This document shows positions 38,755 through 49,056 of a stretch of 64,000 bases of DNA, in pieces. A program made the position numbers and the translations under genes. Each line of letters begins with the position of its first letter. The first letter of the stretch is position 1. The notes beneath the pieces are model-generated. The model searched no databases, was not told the DNA's origin, and was given only the letters and a program-made list of their open reading frames with translations. Origin of the DNA: Lunularia cruciata (taxonomy: Eukaryota; Streptophyta; Marchantiopsida; Lunulariales; Lunulariaceae); the NCBI GenBank assembly GCA_948567375.1, contig OX419757.1, positions 74,035,836 through 74,099,835 on the forward strand, read 5' to 3'.

Positions 38755-39939
38755 GTCCATGAATGGCAAGGGGTTGTAGAAAGAATAGGCTGATTATATA
38801 AAAGCCAACAAACAAGCCAAAGATTAGAAGGAAAAATATATTGGTAAAGGTCTCATAGAGGAAATTAGGCAAGGATAGACAACTAGAGATGAGAAATCAA
38901 ATCACATTTATGCTCATTTGGACCAAATGGATACCATATTTGGGCCAGGAGCTAACATTTCCCAACAAACACTTGCAAGTATGGGGATTGCAGGTGAATT
39001 GAACATATTTGAATGGTCAAGAAAAGAGTATGAAATGAGGTGCAAAGTAACAACCAAAGAAGAGGAGAAAATTGTACAAGAAAGTACTCCTTTGTTAAGG
39101 ATTCAAAAGGATTTCCACTCAATACATACCACTCATTCCCATTTCAATTCCCAACACCCAACAAGACAAAGATATGTTTGATAAGCTAGATGAGTTTAAG
39201 GAAGATGTTTCAATTGGAAGAACACAAGAGGAAAGTCCAATAGCCCAAGAAGAAATTCTTGTAGAAATTCCAATTAGGAAAGCTGGAGATAAAGAAGGGG
39301 AGAAAGAGGGAGACTCTTGCAAGAAGAGGAAATCCTCGAAAGAAATTCCAAAGTTTACCTCCATGTCATACATGGCTAGCCATACAAAATTGAAAAGCCA
39401 TTCTCTTGAGGCAATACAAAGATGTAAATGTGCAAAGATCAATGCTCAAAAGTTAAGGGTAACACTTGAATCCAAATGAATGGAGATCCAAAACTTAAAA
39501 TTGAGGTTCAAAGAGAGAATGGTTTTATTTGATGACTCTAGAATTAAATAGACAAGGGGAAACACCATATGAGATCAAGAGCATTATCATTATTTTGATA
39601 GCATAGTGATGATGCTACAAAAAAATAGATGCACAAACTTGTAGTAGTGATCTTGTTGAGGATTGTACTCCTTGCAATTCTAGTACAAATGATAGTGACT
39701 TGTGTACTAGCTTATGTACTCATGTACTTGTGAGCCTTGCTTGGAATTTCACACCCTTGCTAGGATTTATTTGGGTCTCTTAGGTCTACTTGCCTTCATA
39801 GAGCTTTGCTTGGGTCTGTCAAGGTTTGCTTGTCCTAGTGGGTCTTCACTTTGGTCTGCTTGTGCTTAAAGTGCTTTGCTCATCAAAAAGGTTTAACCCA
39901 TTATGAATTTACTACAATAGAAAAATTTCAAAAACCCAC
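38755..39939 (+). other. Unrecognised segment with two short plus-strand frames
   Basis: Two overlapping plus-strand frames (38918-39181, 87 codons; 39174-39479, 101 codons) are rich in Lys, Glu and Ser and end in a basic KCAKINAQKLR-like stretch. No domain was recognised. They could be decayed gag-like coding of an unidentified element or chance frames. The rest shows nothing identifiable. Confidence 0.35.
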
Positions 39940-40950
39940 TTCTCAATACTTACTTCCAAAACCCTAAGCTAATATGAATCCATACTCTAACTACATACTT
40001 ATAAAAAACACTAAGCTAATAATTTATATCCCATAACTCCACACTCCTAAAAACTCATATAATTTTCCATACTCTAACAAGTACTTATATCCAAAACTCT
40101 TGCTTAAAATATATATAGGATCCATACTCCAACCAACTTTCTTATATCAAAAAGCATAAACTAATACTTATATTTGAATCCATACTCTAACTAAATACTT
40201 ATATCCAATACTCTAAGCTAATACTTATATCTAAATCAAATACTAATCATTTATCCTAAACCTTTTAAGCTAAATAATTAAATTCCAAATTTTAAGCTAA
40301 TACTTAGGGTCTCAATCAAATGTACTTTATCCAAAATCCTCACTAAATCTGAATTAAATTCTAATACTTTCTCCAAAACCCTAAAACACTAAGCTAATAC
40401 TCAAATCTAAATCAAATACTAATACTTTACCCTAAGCTAATACTCCTATCTAAATCAAGTTCTTATCAAATCCATACTCCAACTAAAGACTTATATCCAA
40501 AACCCAATAGTGATATCCAAGTCAAATACTAATACTTTATCAAAAACCTTGAGCTAAATACTCATATGATTCCTAATCAAATACTAATACTTAGTGATTC
40601 CTATTGCAAAGAGAAGTATTCCAAATTATATACTTCTCAGCGTCCATACTCCAACTAAATACTTAAATGTGAATCCATACTCTTACTAAATACCTATATC
40701 CAAAACTCTAACCTAATCCCTAAATTTAAGTCAAATACTAATACTTTATTCAAAACAATAAACTAATACTTATATATAAATCAAATTCTAATATTAAAAC
40801 ATTCCAATCAAATACTAATACTTTCTAGTTCATGCTCTAGAGAGAAGTATCCTAAATCAAACACTAATACAAAAAGGAAATCTAAATCAAATATTAAGAC
40901 TAATACTTTCTGATTCCTTGCTCTACAGAAGTATAATACTTTATGATTCA
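39940..40950 (+). repeat. Degenerate G-poor tandem-like repeat array
   Basis: About 1 kb built from variants of ctaatacttatatcc, aaatcaaatactaat and ccatactctaactaaa, with almost no G on the plus strand. Plant-telomere-like aaaccctaa words recur among them (for example near 39959 and 40378). No clean unit length is visible, so it is an old satellite or minisatellite-like tract. Confidence 0.75.
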
Positions 40951-41173
40951 CTACTCTATAGAAGGTTACTTCCTTCTAGAAGCCAATTATCCCACTCTCT
41001 TTAATTCAAAATACACAAATGGCACTCTTTGCCCATATTTTTGTGAAATTTCAAAAATCTCCTTTTAATACCCACTTATCTCTCTCTCTCTAAACTTGAT
41101 AAATCTCTTGAAACCCAATTTTCCCTTTATCTCATTGAATTAGAAAAGCTTCTTGTGACTCACTTATCCCTAT

Positions 41174-41178
41174 CTCCC
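41174..41178. repeat. Target site duplication, left copy (ctccc)
   Basis: Five bases immediately before the chromovirus 5' LTR, repeated exactly after its 3' LTR at 54581-54585. Five bases is the usual size for Ty3/Gypsy integration. Confidence 0.93.
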
Positions 41179-41542
41179 TGTAACGATATGGAGTTTAGCG
41201 ATGAATTTAGTCAAGCTTATGAAGTAGATAATAAGACAAAATAGCCTAGAATATTCTAGAAGCATCTAAGAAGCTTCTTGGGAAGCTTCCTAACTAGTTA
41301 ACTTGCACCCTAAGCAGGTAGCTTCTAGAAGGAAGCTTCTAGAAGCTTCTAACTAGCTTAGCTTGCACGCCAAGTAGGTGGCTTCTAGAAGGAAGCTTCT
41401 TGAGAAGCTTCAAGGGACTTGTATGCTACCTATAAATACCAAGGCCAAAGCTCATGCTAGGCATTCAGAGTTTTCCCTCATTCAAGTGTCCCAATGTGAG
41501 TTTCCATTCTCCTATTTCTCTCCTTGGTTTTGGTCTTTTACA
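41179..41542 (+). repeat. Chromovirus 5' LTR with heat-shock-element arrays
   Basis: A 364-bp LTR from tgtaacgata to tcttttaca. A TATA-like tataaata lies at 41431. Upstream of it are inverted GAA/TTC pentamers with correct spacing: GAAtaTTCtaGAA (41249-41261) and the four-unit GAAgcTTCtaGAAgcTTC (41332-41349), plus several two-unit gaagcttc copies. These match the known HSF binding pattern; heat induction is inferred. Confidence 0.93.
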
Positions 41543-41543
41543 T

Positions 41544-41555
41544 TGGTATCAGAGC
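41544..41555 (+). other. Primer binding site for initiator tRNA-Met
   Basis: Sequence tggtatcagagc starts two bases after the 5' LTR. It is complementary to the 3' end of plant initiator tRNA-Met, the primer used by many plant LTR retrotransposons. Confidence 0.9.
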
Positions 41556-41920
41556 AGGAATGGGATGGATGGAATTTATGGACCACCAAATCCACTTCCG
41601 CCAAACCATTGGGACTTTCATGTCCAGATATTACCAAAGCATCATTTCACACAATTCATCACCTCACGCTTTGGGCAGGATTTTCTACATATGATCATCA
41701 TGTCAGAGGAACCCTTGATACTTCCAGTTGTAACTTATGGAGAACGGTGGACGTGTTGTATCTATGTGTTAATCAACTAGATAAATTGAGAGTAGTGGAA
41801 TAGAGTAGTAGCGATGGCAGCAATACCGGATGTTATCCTTGCAATGCAACAACAAATTGAGCATCTTACTCGATTGTTGGATGAACGAGACCAACAACAA
41901 CGAGAACAGATAGACAGAGC

Positions 41921-42612
41921 TGTAACACCCATTTGTGCATGTGTGTGGTATTGTGATATTTAGCTTGGTATTACAAGTACTTAAGAGATATTATTTATAT
42001 AGAGATAAAGGATGGTTCTATATTAGTCATGGTTAGCTAAAGTTAGTCATAGCTAAGATAGATGGGACCTTACTTTAGAGGAAGTAGAAAAGATGAGCAC
42101 CACTATTTTGGATTTTAGTGTGTTGACTTGGTATTATTCCTAGGTGTTTGGCTTTGGGGAAAGAGTTGAGAACTCTTGGGCCCGCAAGCCTTTTTGTTTT
42201 GGATTCTTCTTTAGTCCAAGGATAGCCCATGTGAAGGAATCCTTGCTTTAGTGGTTGGGTCAAGATAAGACCACATGCTTAGGGGAATATGCCCATGTGA
42301 ATGGATATTCCTTTCTACTTTTTGACTTTACTTGACTTTTAGTCTAGTAACTTGAGTTACTACGGTAATTAGTAACTTTGGTACGTAACTATTTCACAAG
42401 TATATAAACAAGGAGTGAGGAGGTACTCATCATCCTTTCATTTGCAACTATCTCTCTCTCATTGAGTTCTCTAGTGAGCAATGTCTTGAGTCTTGGAGTG
42501 TTAGCCTTGGAGGAGTATGATGGAGTTGGGGTTCCTTGCCTTCTTAGTCCATGGTGCGCTACCATAATAGCCATCAGAGGTTCATCCTGAGTGAGAGACA
42601 GGCCGGCTCACA
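41921..42612 (+). repeat. 5' LTR of the nested element
   Basis: 692 bp, tgtaacaccc to ggctcaca. A TATA-like tatataaa lies at 42401-42408, about 210 bases before the LTR end, so transcription probably starts within the LTR downstream of it. No difference from the 3' LTR was seen by eye. Confidence 0.95.
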
Positions 42613-42616
42613 TTTT

Positions 42617-42633
42617 TGGTTCCGTTGCCGGGA
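42617..42633 (+). other. Primer binding site of the nested element
   Basis: Sequence tggttccgttgccggga lies four bases after the 5' LTR. It closely resembles the tggcgccgttgccgggg-type site of Ogre/Tat/Athila elements. The exact tRNA cannot be named from the window. Confidence 0.8.
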
Positions 42634-42653
42634 CCTCTCTAGAAGGCAAGATA

Positions 42654-42824
42654 ATGTTCCGCGTCCAATTCTACATTAGGCAGAAGGAGGCTATGAGAGC
42701 TCACTTGGAGAGAACATTAGGAGAGGAGAGGGCTGAACTTATGTTAGAGAACCAAGATCCATTTGTATACTCTGTAGTTCATTATGATGTCTTTGAGGTG
42801 ATTTTGTACATCTTGTACACATGA
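42654..42824 (+). CDS. Small conserved leader ORF of the nested element
   Basis: A 56-residue frame starting MFRVQFYIRQKEAMR, located 41 bases after the LTR. It is mostly polar and charged (RTLGEERAELMLEN), then hydrophobic at the end. The antisense family member at 31057-38754 carries a matching segment (about 38000-38130, minus) through VHYDxF, so the sequence is shared within the family. No known domain was recognised. It may be an upstream ORF affecting translation of downstream frames, or non-coding leader conserved by recent common ancestry. Confidence 0.45.
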   Translation: MFRVQFYIRQKEAMRAHLERTLGEERAELMLENQDPFVYSVVHYDVFEVILYILYT

Positions 42825-43448
42825 GAGGAATTGGAGAGATTGTGTGAGGTGGATTGCAGATTTTGGGGATTAAGGTGATTTTGGGCAAAATCTCAAGTTT
42901 GAGATCTGGACTTGAGATTTCTACACATGATAGCTTGGGTTATCTTTCAGTTAGCACACTTGAAATTATTGAGAGAGCTTCTATGCGCACTGGGCTAGAA
43001 TTTTTGAAAGTTGATAGGGTAAAGTGCTCCCGCAACTGCATGCTCTCTGGAAAATTGTACAGAGTCTGCCATTTCTTCAATTTTTAGTGAATTGTCCTGA
43101 AAATTTCCAAGAAAATTCAGTGCATTGTATCCTACCTGGTCCCACAAAAATTAGAGAGAGATCATTTTTGCGCAGTGCGTTATGAGTTTTTGAAGTGAGG
43201 GGGGTGGTTTTCAGACCAAATCTGAAATATGGGTGCTGAATAGAAAGGTGTCTAGGCCAAATGGCTTGATGAAAAGATCTAAAATTTTGCAGGGAGGGAC
43301 GCCCTAGAGTTGTGATCAAGTGTGGAAAATTTCAGAGGACTGTGACATATTTGTTGGGAGATTTGAGTGACATTGTGAGGAAGGGTCAATTCTGCAGAGT
43401 GGAGATCTCATGCATGAGAAGTTTGAGATCAACAAAAAGCATGTTTGA

Positions 43449-43946
43449 GTGTTTAGATTCATCTTTGGGAACATGGAGGGTCATCAAGAGTGGAAATTGA
43501 GATTATGCAAGGTTCCCCAAGGGTTTGAGGTGATTGTAGGGGTGGATTTGAGGAAAAGAGAGTTTACAATAGAATTTGAAGAGAGTGTTGAGAGGATCCA
43601 AAAACCTACACCACTTGGAGGAAAGAGTGAGTCTAAGTGCTTTCTATGTGGAGAGAAGGGACATAAGGCAAGTTCATGTCCATTAACCTTTGAGAGCAAG
43701 AGATTGAGGGAAAGGAGAGGCTTACTTGACTTGGGTTTGCATGTTGGACCTTCTTCACCAAGATTGGGAGGGAGAAGATCTAAGACCAAGGAGTTGTGTG
43801 AGGTTTGTGGAGTTGAAGGACTTCCAAAAGGACATGAGTGTAGTGGAGTAAAAGCACTTTTGGAAACTTTGGTGAAGGATCTTGGAGAGAGTCTTAGTAC
43901 AGCAACAGAAATACTACCACCTTCATCAGCTAGTTCTCAAGATTAG
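43449..43946 (+). CDS. Zinc-knuckle small ORF upstream of gag-pol
   Basis: A 165-residue frame with a CCHC knuckle CFLCGEKGHKASSC (residues 64-77, CX2CX4HX4C) and a second Cys/His cluster CEVCGVEGLPKGHEC (CX2CX8HXC, about residues 117-131), separated by an Arg/Lys-rich linker. It is separate from the gag knuckle in the downstream polyprotein. The start is uncertain; an internal Met (MEGHQEWKLRL) lies shortly after. The antisense copy keeps the same region (about 36950-37470, minus). Some Ogre/Tat elements are known to carry an extra ORF ahead of gag, but whether this is related was not determined. Nucleic-acid binding is the likely role by motif. Confidence 0.6.
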   Translation: MFRFIFGNMEGHQEWKLRLCKVPQGFEVIVGVDLRKREFTIEFEESVERIQKPTPLGGKSESKCFLCGEKGHKASSCPLTFESKRLRERRGLLDLGLHVGPSSPRLGGRRSKTKELCEVCGVEGLPKGHECSGVKALLETLVKDLGESLSTATEILPPSSASSQD

Positions 43947-44181
43947 TGATGGAGATAATCTTTCAACTTATGGATAAACTATCCATGAGAGTTAGATTAA
44001 TATGCACTCTAGGATTTGATGTTGCTATAGAAATCTTGGAGCAACCTGAACCTTTTGTGTTCCCTAGAGTGGATTATTCTCAGATGGTGTTAGTCATGTA
44101 TATACTCTATTAGTAATAGAGTGAGAGAAAAGAAAAGAGAAAAAAAAAATTAAGAGAAAAGAAAGATAGTGAGGGGTTAAG

Positions 44182-47100
44182 ATGGGGAAACTTCCGGTTT
44201 TCTTTGGCAAGGATGGAGAAGATGTGGAGGCCTTTGTGAGAGACTTCAAGAGAGCTTGCATAGGAAACAATGAGAGGAGGAAGAATGAGTGGGCCTCATT
44301 ATTACCAGATTTCTTTGAGGATGCAGCACTTACATGGTATGAGTCAGAATACCAAAAGAGAGAGAGGAGAGATGGGGAAGAGGAGTCTTGGGAGACTTTG
44401 ACTTCAGCACTCATTGAGAACTTTCTTCCTGATGAGAGTTATGAGAGATTGATGAGTGAGGTTACATTTCTCAAGCAAGGAGATGGAGAGAAAGTGAGGG
44501 TCTATGTGAAAAGAGTGGAAAAGTTGGAGTCCAGATTTCGCATAGTGTTGAGGAAGGGTGGGTATGATGTGGAGACTACAATGATTGGCATAGGGGCCAT
44601 GCTCACCAAGAATTTTGTGGGAGGATTGAGACCACAAATTAGAAGCAAGGTGAGATATGAGAAACCTTCTTCCAAGGTTGAAGCTATCAAGATCGCAATT
44701 CGTATGGAGGAGAGTTTGGAAGGGGATGAGAGTGATTTGGTGGTGAAGGAGGTTGTGCATCCTCCTCAAGGCTACAAGTATGGTGGAACTTCTGATACTT
44801 TGGTGACAAGGGTTGCACCACAAGTAGTAGTTGCTCCAATTCTTGCACCTCCACCAAAAGATCCACTCCAAACCATCACAGAACAACTTGCGGATCTCAA
44901 GATCAATGTGGTGCAACTATGGGAGAAGAGAGAGGTGGATCAGAATGTAGGGAGAGGACCTAGGAGTTATGGAAACTATCCATATAGAGGAGGCCAACCA
45001 GCCAACAATTTCAATGATAGAAATTGTTTTGGTTGTGGAGGAAGAGGCCATATCCAAAGGAATTGCCCAAATTCCACTTACCATGGAGGAAGGGGTTATG
45101 AGGGAGCCAATAGAGGGAAAGAGGGAGGTAGTGAAACCCAAGTGGCTCCTAATCCCAACAAAGGTAAGGGGATAGCATCCATAGATGTGGTTGAGAGCAA
45201 GTATGAGAAGGGAGAGTGCTCAAACTCCAAGGGTCCTAATTTGGAGCTTTTGGCACAAGAGAAGAAGAGAGCTCGTTTTGCAGAGGATGTTCACTCTTCT
45301 CAAGGATTTACTTCAAGCAAGGATACTCCTATGTCTACTAGGAGCACTCGCACCTCAACACCATCAACAACAAAGACTCCAAGGAAGAAGTTGGGGATGG
45401 AGGACTTCTTGATCTCCAAGCAACAATGGAACTACAATGTGTTGGAGGATGTTGGTAGTCACAAGGCTAACATCACAGTGGGCCAATTAATTGCTTTGAA
45501 CCCTACCTTGAGAAAGGAGCTTAGAGGTGGTTTGAGTTCTACAAGGAGCAAAAAGAAGAAGAAGGCAAAAGTTCCAGTATCAATGGGGGTGGTGGATGCC
45601 AAGCCAGCACCATGGGAGGCTTGTGAATATGCCTCCAAGATTGATGTGAGAGTGAATGGTCACAACATCAAGGATGCATTGGTTGATGGAGGATCAGCAG
45701 TGAATGCCATGTCAGAAAGGTTGATGAAGAAGTTGGGTATGATACCCTCAAGAGCTTCAACATTTGTGGTGAGCATGGCAAACAAGCAACAAGTTCGACC
45801 AGTAGGAGTGATGGATAAGGTGGTAGTTTCAGTTATGGGAGTTCAAAATCTCATGACTTTCCAAGTCTTGAAGGATTCAAGCTATGACTTACTTCTTGGG
45901 AGGCCATGGTTGAGAGCAGCACGCACAACTGATCGATGGCACAAAGGGTACTTAAGGATTGGGCCATCAAACCATAGAGTCACTGTTCCTGTGACTAACA
46001 CCACCAACACTTCACATTCAGATACCCCATCTTCTGATTATTGGGAATCTGATTCTGAAGGAGGAGCTTCAGGTGTGGACACAAGCATGGAAGAGGAGAC
46101 TTCCACGGAGGAGGATGAATCTGAATCTGATTCAGATGTGTATCCTTTGTGTGCTATGGATTTTGCACCTAAGCCAGAGGTTTTGAAGGACCCAGATAAA
46201 TCACCATTGACACTTGAGGAGGTAGAGAGAAGGTTATCTACCCTCAAGTATGGCCCAAATGTTACCAAGGAGGAGAAGGTGAGATTTGAGGAGATTTTCC
46301 GCAAGTTCATCCATGTGTTTGCTTTTAGTTACAAGGATTTGAAGGAAGTCACCTTGGAGGAGCACAAGATAGAGGTGGAGTCACATGCAAGACCAATCCG
46401 CCAAAAGCAACGTCGCATTAGCCCACCAATATCTTTGGTTGTGAAGGAGGAGATTGATAAGCTCAAGGAGGCTGGATTTATCTTTGAGGTGGAGAATTCA
46501 GAATGGGTGTCTCCAATTGTCATTGTGAAGAAAAAGAATGGCAAGCTTCGGGTATGTGTGGATTACAAGAAGCTTAATGCTGTTACCAAGAAGGACTACT
46601 ACCCATTGCCATTCATTGATGAGATCTTGGAGGAGGTTGCAGGTCATGAGAGGTACAGTTTTGGAGATGGTTATAGTGGATATAACCAAATAAAGATTGC
46701 ACCAGAGCATCAACAACTCACCACATTCACCACACCTTGGGGAACTTACGCTTTCAAGGTCATGCCTTTTGGGCTTTGCAATGCTCCAGCCACATTCCAA
46801 CGGTTCATGAACAAGGTATTTGAACCTTTCATTGGGAAATTTGTGAGAGATTTCATTGATGACTTTTGTGTCTATGGGAGCAAGGAGGAGCACTTTGAGC
46901 ACCTAATCAAAGTCTTGCAACGCTTGGATGAGGCAAATGCATCACTCAACCCAGAGAAGTGCATTTTTGGATGTGAAGAAGGTCTACTTTTGGGGCACAT
47001 CATCTCCAAGGATGGAATAGCAGTTGATCCTGAGAAGGTGAGGAAAATCTCAGACCTTCCATTCCCTTCAAGCTTGACAAAGTTACGCCAATTCTTGGGA

Positions 47101-49008
47101 ATGGTTGGGTACTATAGGAGGTTCATCTTCTCATTTTCCAACAAGGCTTATGCATTGACCATCTACATGAAGAAGGGTGTAGATTACATGGTGATTTTGG
47201 AAGACAAGGAGGCTCTCAAAGCTTTTGAGGAGCTCAAGCAATCCCTTGTTGTAGCTCCAATTCTTGCTAAACCTGATTGGAGTAAGCCTTTCATCCTCTA
47301 CACTGATGCTTCTAATGTAGCTATAGGATGCACTCTTAGTCAATTAGACCAAGATGGGCATGATCATCCAATAGCTTATGCTAGTAGGCAGATGGTTTCA
47401 GCAGAGAAGAACTACTCTGTCACAGAGAGAGAAGGGTTGGCAGTGATCTTTGGTCTCAAGAAGTTTAGACACTACTTGATTGGAGGGAAAGCCACAATTG
47501 TCACGGATCACAAGGCTTTGAAGTACATCTTCAACAAGCCTAATGTTGAAGGGAGACTAGCAAGGTGGATGATACTCTTGTCTGAGTATGACTACACAAT
47601 TGAGGATAGGCCAGGAAAGAAACATGCAAATGCTGATTTGTTATCTAGAGCCTATGATCATGATGGAGATGAGCCAGTAGATGATTCCTTCCCGGATGAG
47701 GAGCTCATGACAATCTCAATCACTCAAGAGATTCCAATGGAGTACAAGGAGATTGTGGATTTTGTGACAAGAGGTAACTATCCAGAAGGGATGCATGCTA
47801 GGGAGAGGAAGGCCCTTGCAGCAAGATCTAGACCTTACACAATGGTGGATGATATTCTTTTTCACCAAGGAGCAGATGGTCTACTTCGAAGAGCAGTGGG
47901 TAAGGAAGAGTCTATCCTACTCATAAAGGAGTTTCATGAAGGTTTAGTATGTGGAGGACACTTTGCAGGAAAGGTGACTGCTTTCAAGATTCTAGATGCA
48001 GGTTACCATTGGAGAGGGATTTTCAAGGATTGTCTTGATTATTGCAAAACTTGTCATGTTTGTCAAGCTTTTGCTAGAAAGTCTACATCCACTCCACCAC
48101 TTAGATCAATTCCATTGCTAGGACCCTTTGAGAAGTGGGGAATTGATTTTGTAGGACCTCTCAATAGAACCCCAAGGAACAATCGGTACATTGTGGTAGT
48201 TACTGATTACCTTACCAAGTGGGTTGAGGCTAGACCATTGAGGGACAAGAATGAAGATGAAGTGGGTAGATTTCTTTATGAACGCATTATCACTAGGTTT
48301 GGATGCCCTTTGGAGTTGGTTTCTGATAGAGGAGGAGAGTTTACAGGAAGCATTACTACAGCCATGCTACGACATTTCTCTATCACACATAGAGTAACTA
48401 CATCCTATAAGCCAAATTCCAATGGCTTGGCAGAGAGAACCAATCAGACCTTGTGCATGATGTTGGCCAAAGATGCAGAAATGGAGGGGGCTAAACATCA
48501 TTGGGACAAGAGGATTCATGCAGTTTTGTGGGAGTATAGGACAACCATGAAGACTTCCACTGGATATTCTCCATTCCAATTGGTGTATGGTATTGAGTCT
48601 ACCTTACCTATTCACTTTGATCTTCCTACCTTCCAAAGCATTCATAGGAGATTGAAGAAAGCACAAGGAAGTGATGCAGAGAAGTCAAGGAAGGATCAAC
48701 TCATGGAGTTGGAAGAGGCAAGAGCAGTTGCTATGGTTCAAGTGGAGCAAGCCCAAAGGAAACAAAAGGAGAGCTATGACAAGAGGCAAGGCAAGAAGAA
48801 GGTGGAGCCTTTCAAAGAAGGTGATTGGGTAATGTTGTTTGATTCCATTCGATTCAAGAGAGTACAAAAGAAGTTTTTGCCTAAGTACTTTGGACCTTTC
48901 ATAGTAGAGAAGGTGTGGGGAAATTACACTTATGATCTCAAGGAGTTGGGAGGAAGACACTTTGATAGGATTAACCATGATAAGTTGAAGATGTACCATA
49001 GAAGGTAG
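44182..49008 (+). CDS. Gag-pol polyprotein of the nested Ty3/Gypsy element (1608 aa)
   Basis: One continuous frame encodes gag and pol. Retrotransposon gag helices occupy about residues 1-200, the CCHC knuckle CFGCGGRGHIQRNC is at 282-295, and an aspartic protease with VDGGSAVNAMS is near 501-511 followed by LLGRPWL. Reverse transcriptase runs from about 750 to 935 with MPFGLCNAPATFQ and FIDDF (Asp-Asp near 893). RNase H begins at YTDAS near 1041. Integrase has an HHCC zinc finger about 1250-1295 and a core with DFVGP, SDRGGEF and ERTNQ. The C-terminus carries KYFGPFIVEKV (a GPF-type module) and no chromodomain. The RT resembles the Ogre/Tat/Athila lineage. Gag and pol in one frame implies a single polyprotein cut by its own protease. 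Confidence 0.93.
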   Translation: MGKLPVFFGKDGEDVEAFVRDFKRACIGNNERRKNEWASLLPDFFEDAALTWYESEYQKRERRDGEEESWETLTSALIENFLPDESYERLMSEVTFLKQGDGEKVRVYVKRVEKLESRFRIVLRKGGYDVETTMIGIGAMLTKNFVGGLRPQIRSKVRYEKPSSKVEAIKIAIRMEESLEGDESDLVVKEVVHPPQGYKYGGTSDTLVTRVAPQVVVAPILAPPPKDPLQTITEQLADLKINVVQLWEKREVDQNVGRGPRSYGNYPYRGGQPANNFNDRNCFGCGGRGHIQRNCPNSTYHGGRGYEGANRGKEGGSETQVAPNPNKGKGIASIDVVESKYEKGECSNSKGPNLELLAQEKKRARFAEDVHSSQGFTSSKDTPMSTRSTRTSTPSTTKTPRKKLGMEDFLISKQQWNYNVLEDVGSHKANITVGQLIALNPTLRKELRGGLSSTRSKKKKKAKVPVSMGVVDAKPAPWEACEYASKIDVRVNGHNIKDALVDGGSAVNAMSERLMKKLGMIPSRASTFVVSMANKQQVRPVGVMDKVVVSVMGVQNLMTFQVLKDSSYDLLLGRPWLRAARTTDRWHKGYLRIGPSNHRVTVPVTNTTNTSHSDTPSSDYWESDSEGGASGVDTSMEEETSTEEDESESDSDVYPLCAMDFAPKPEVLKDPDKSPLTLEEVERRLSTLKYGPNVTKEEKVRFEEIFRKFIHVFAFSYKDLKEVTLEEHKIEVESHARPIRQKQRRISPPISLVVKEEIDKLKEAGFIFEVENSEWVSPIVIVKKKNGKLRVCVDYKKLNAVTKKDYYPLPFIDEILEEVAGHERYSFGDGYSGYNQIKIAPEHQQLTTFTTPWGTYAFKVMPFGLCNAPATFQRFMNKVFEPFIGKFVRDFIDDFCVYGSKEEHFEHLIKVLQRLDEANASLNPEKCIFGCEEGLLLGHIISKDGIAVDPEKVRKISDLPFPSSLTKLRQFLGMVGYYRRFIFSFSNKAYALTIYMKKGVDYMVILEDKEALKAFEELKQSLVVAPILAKPDWSKPFILYTDASNVAIGCTLSQLDQDGHDHPIAYASRQMVSAEKNYSVTEREGLAVIFGLKKFRHYLIGGKATIVTDHKALKYIFNKPNVEGRLARWMILLSEYDYTIEDRPGKKHANADLLSRAYDHDGDEPVDDSFPDEELMTISITQEIPMEYKEIVDFVTRGNYPEGMHARERKALAARSRPYTMVDDILFHQGADGLLRRAVGKEESILLIKEFHEGLVCGGHFAGKVTAFKILDAGYHWRGIFKDCLDYCKTCHVCQAFARKSTSTPPLRSIPLLGPFEKWGIDFVGPLNRTPRNNRYIVVVTDYLTKWVEARPLRDKNEDEVGRFLYERIITRFGCPLELVSDRGGEFTGSITTAMLRHFSITHRVTTSYKPNSNGLAERTNQTLCMMLAKDAEMEGAKHHWDKRIHAVLWEYRTTMKTSTGYSPFQLVYGIESTLPIHFDLPTFQSIHRRLKKAQGSDAEKSRKDQLMELEEARAVAMVQVEQAQRKQKESYDKRQGKKKVEPFKEGDWVMLFDSIRFKRVQKKFLPKYFGPFIVEKVWGNYTYDLKELGGRHFDRINHDKLKMYHRR

Positions 49009-49056
49009 AGAGACCTTCACTTTGAGGACAAAGTGAAAACTTAGTCCGGGGGTAAA

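Noticed and set aside
39940-40950. Interstitial telomere
   Set aside because: Telomere-like words are scattered and never form an uninterrupted tandem run; kept only as a degenerate repeat.
42075-42574. Minus-strand frames of about 60 codons in the 5' LTR, repeated exactly in the 3' LTR
   Set aside because: They are duplicated only because the LTRs are identical; no domain and no expected antisense gene.
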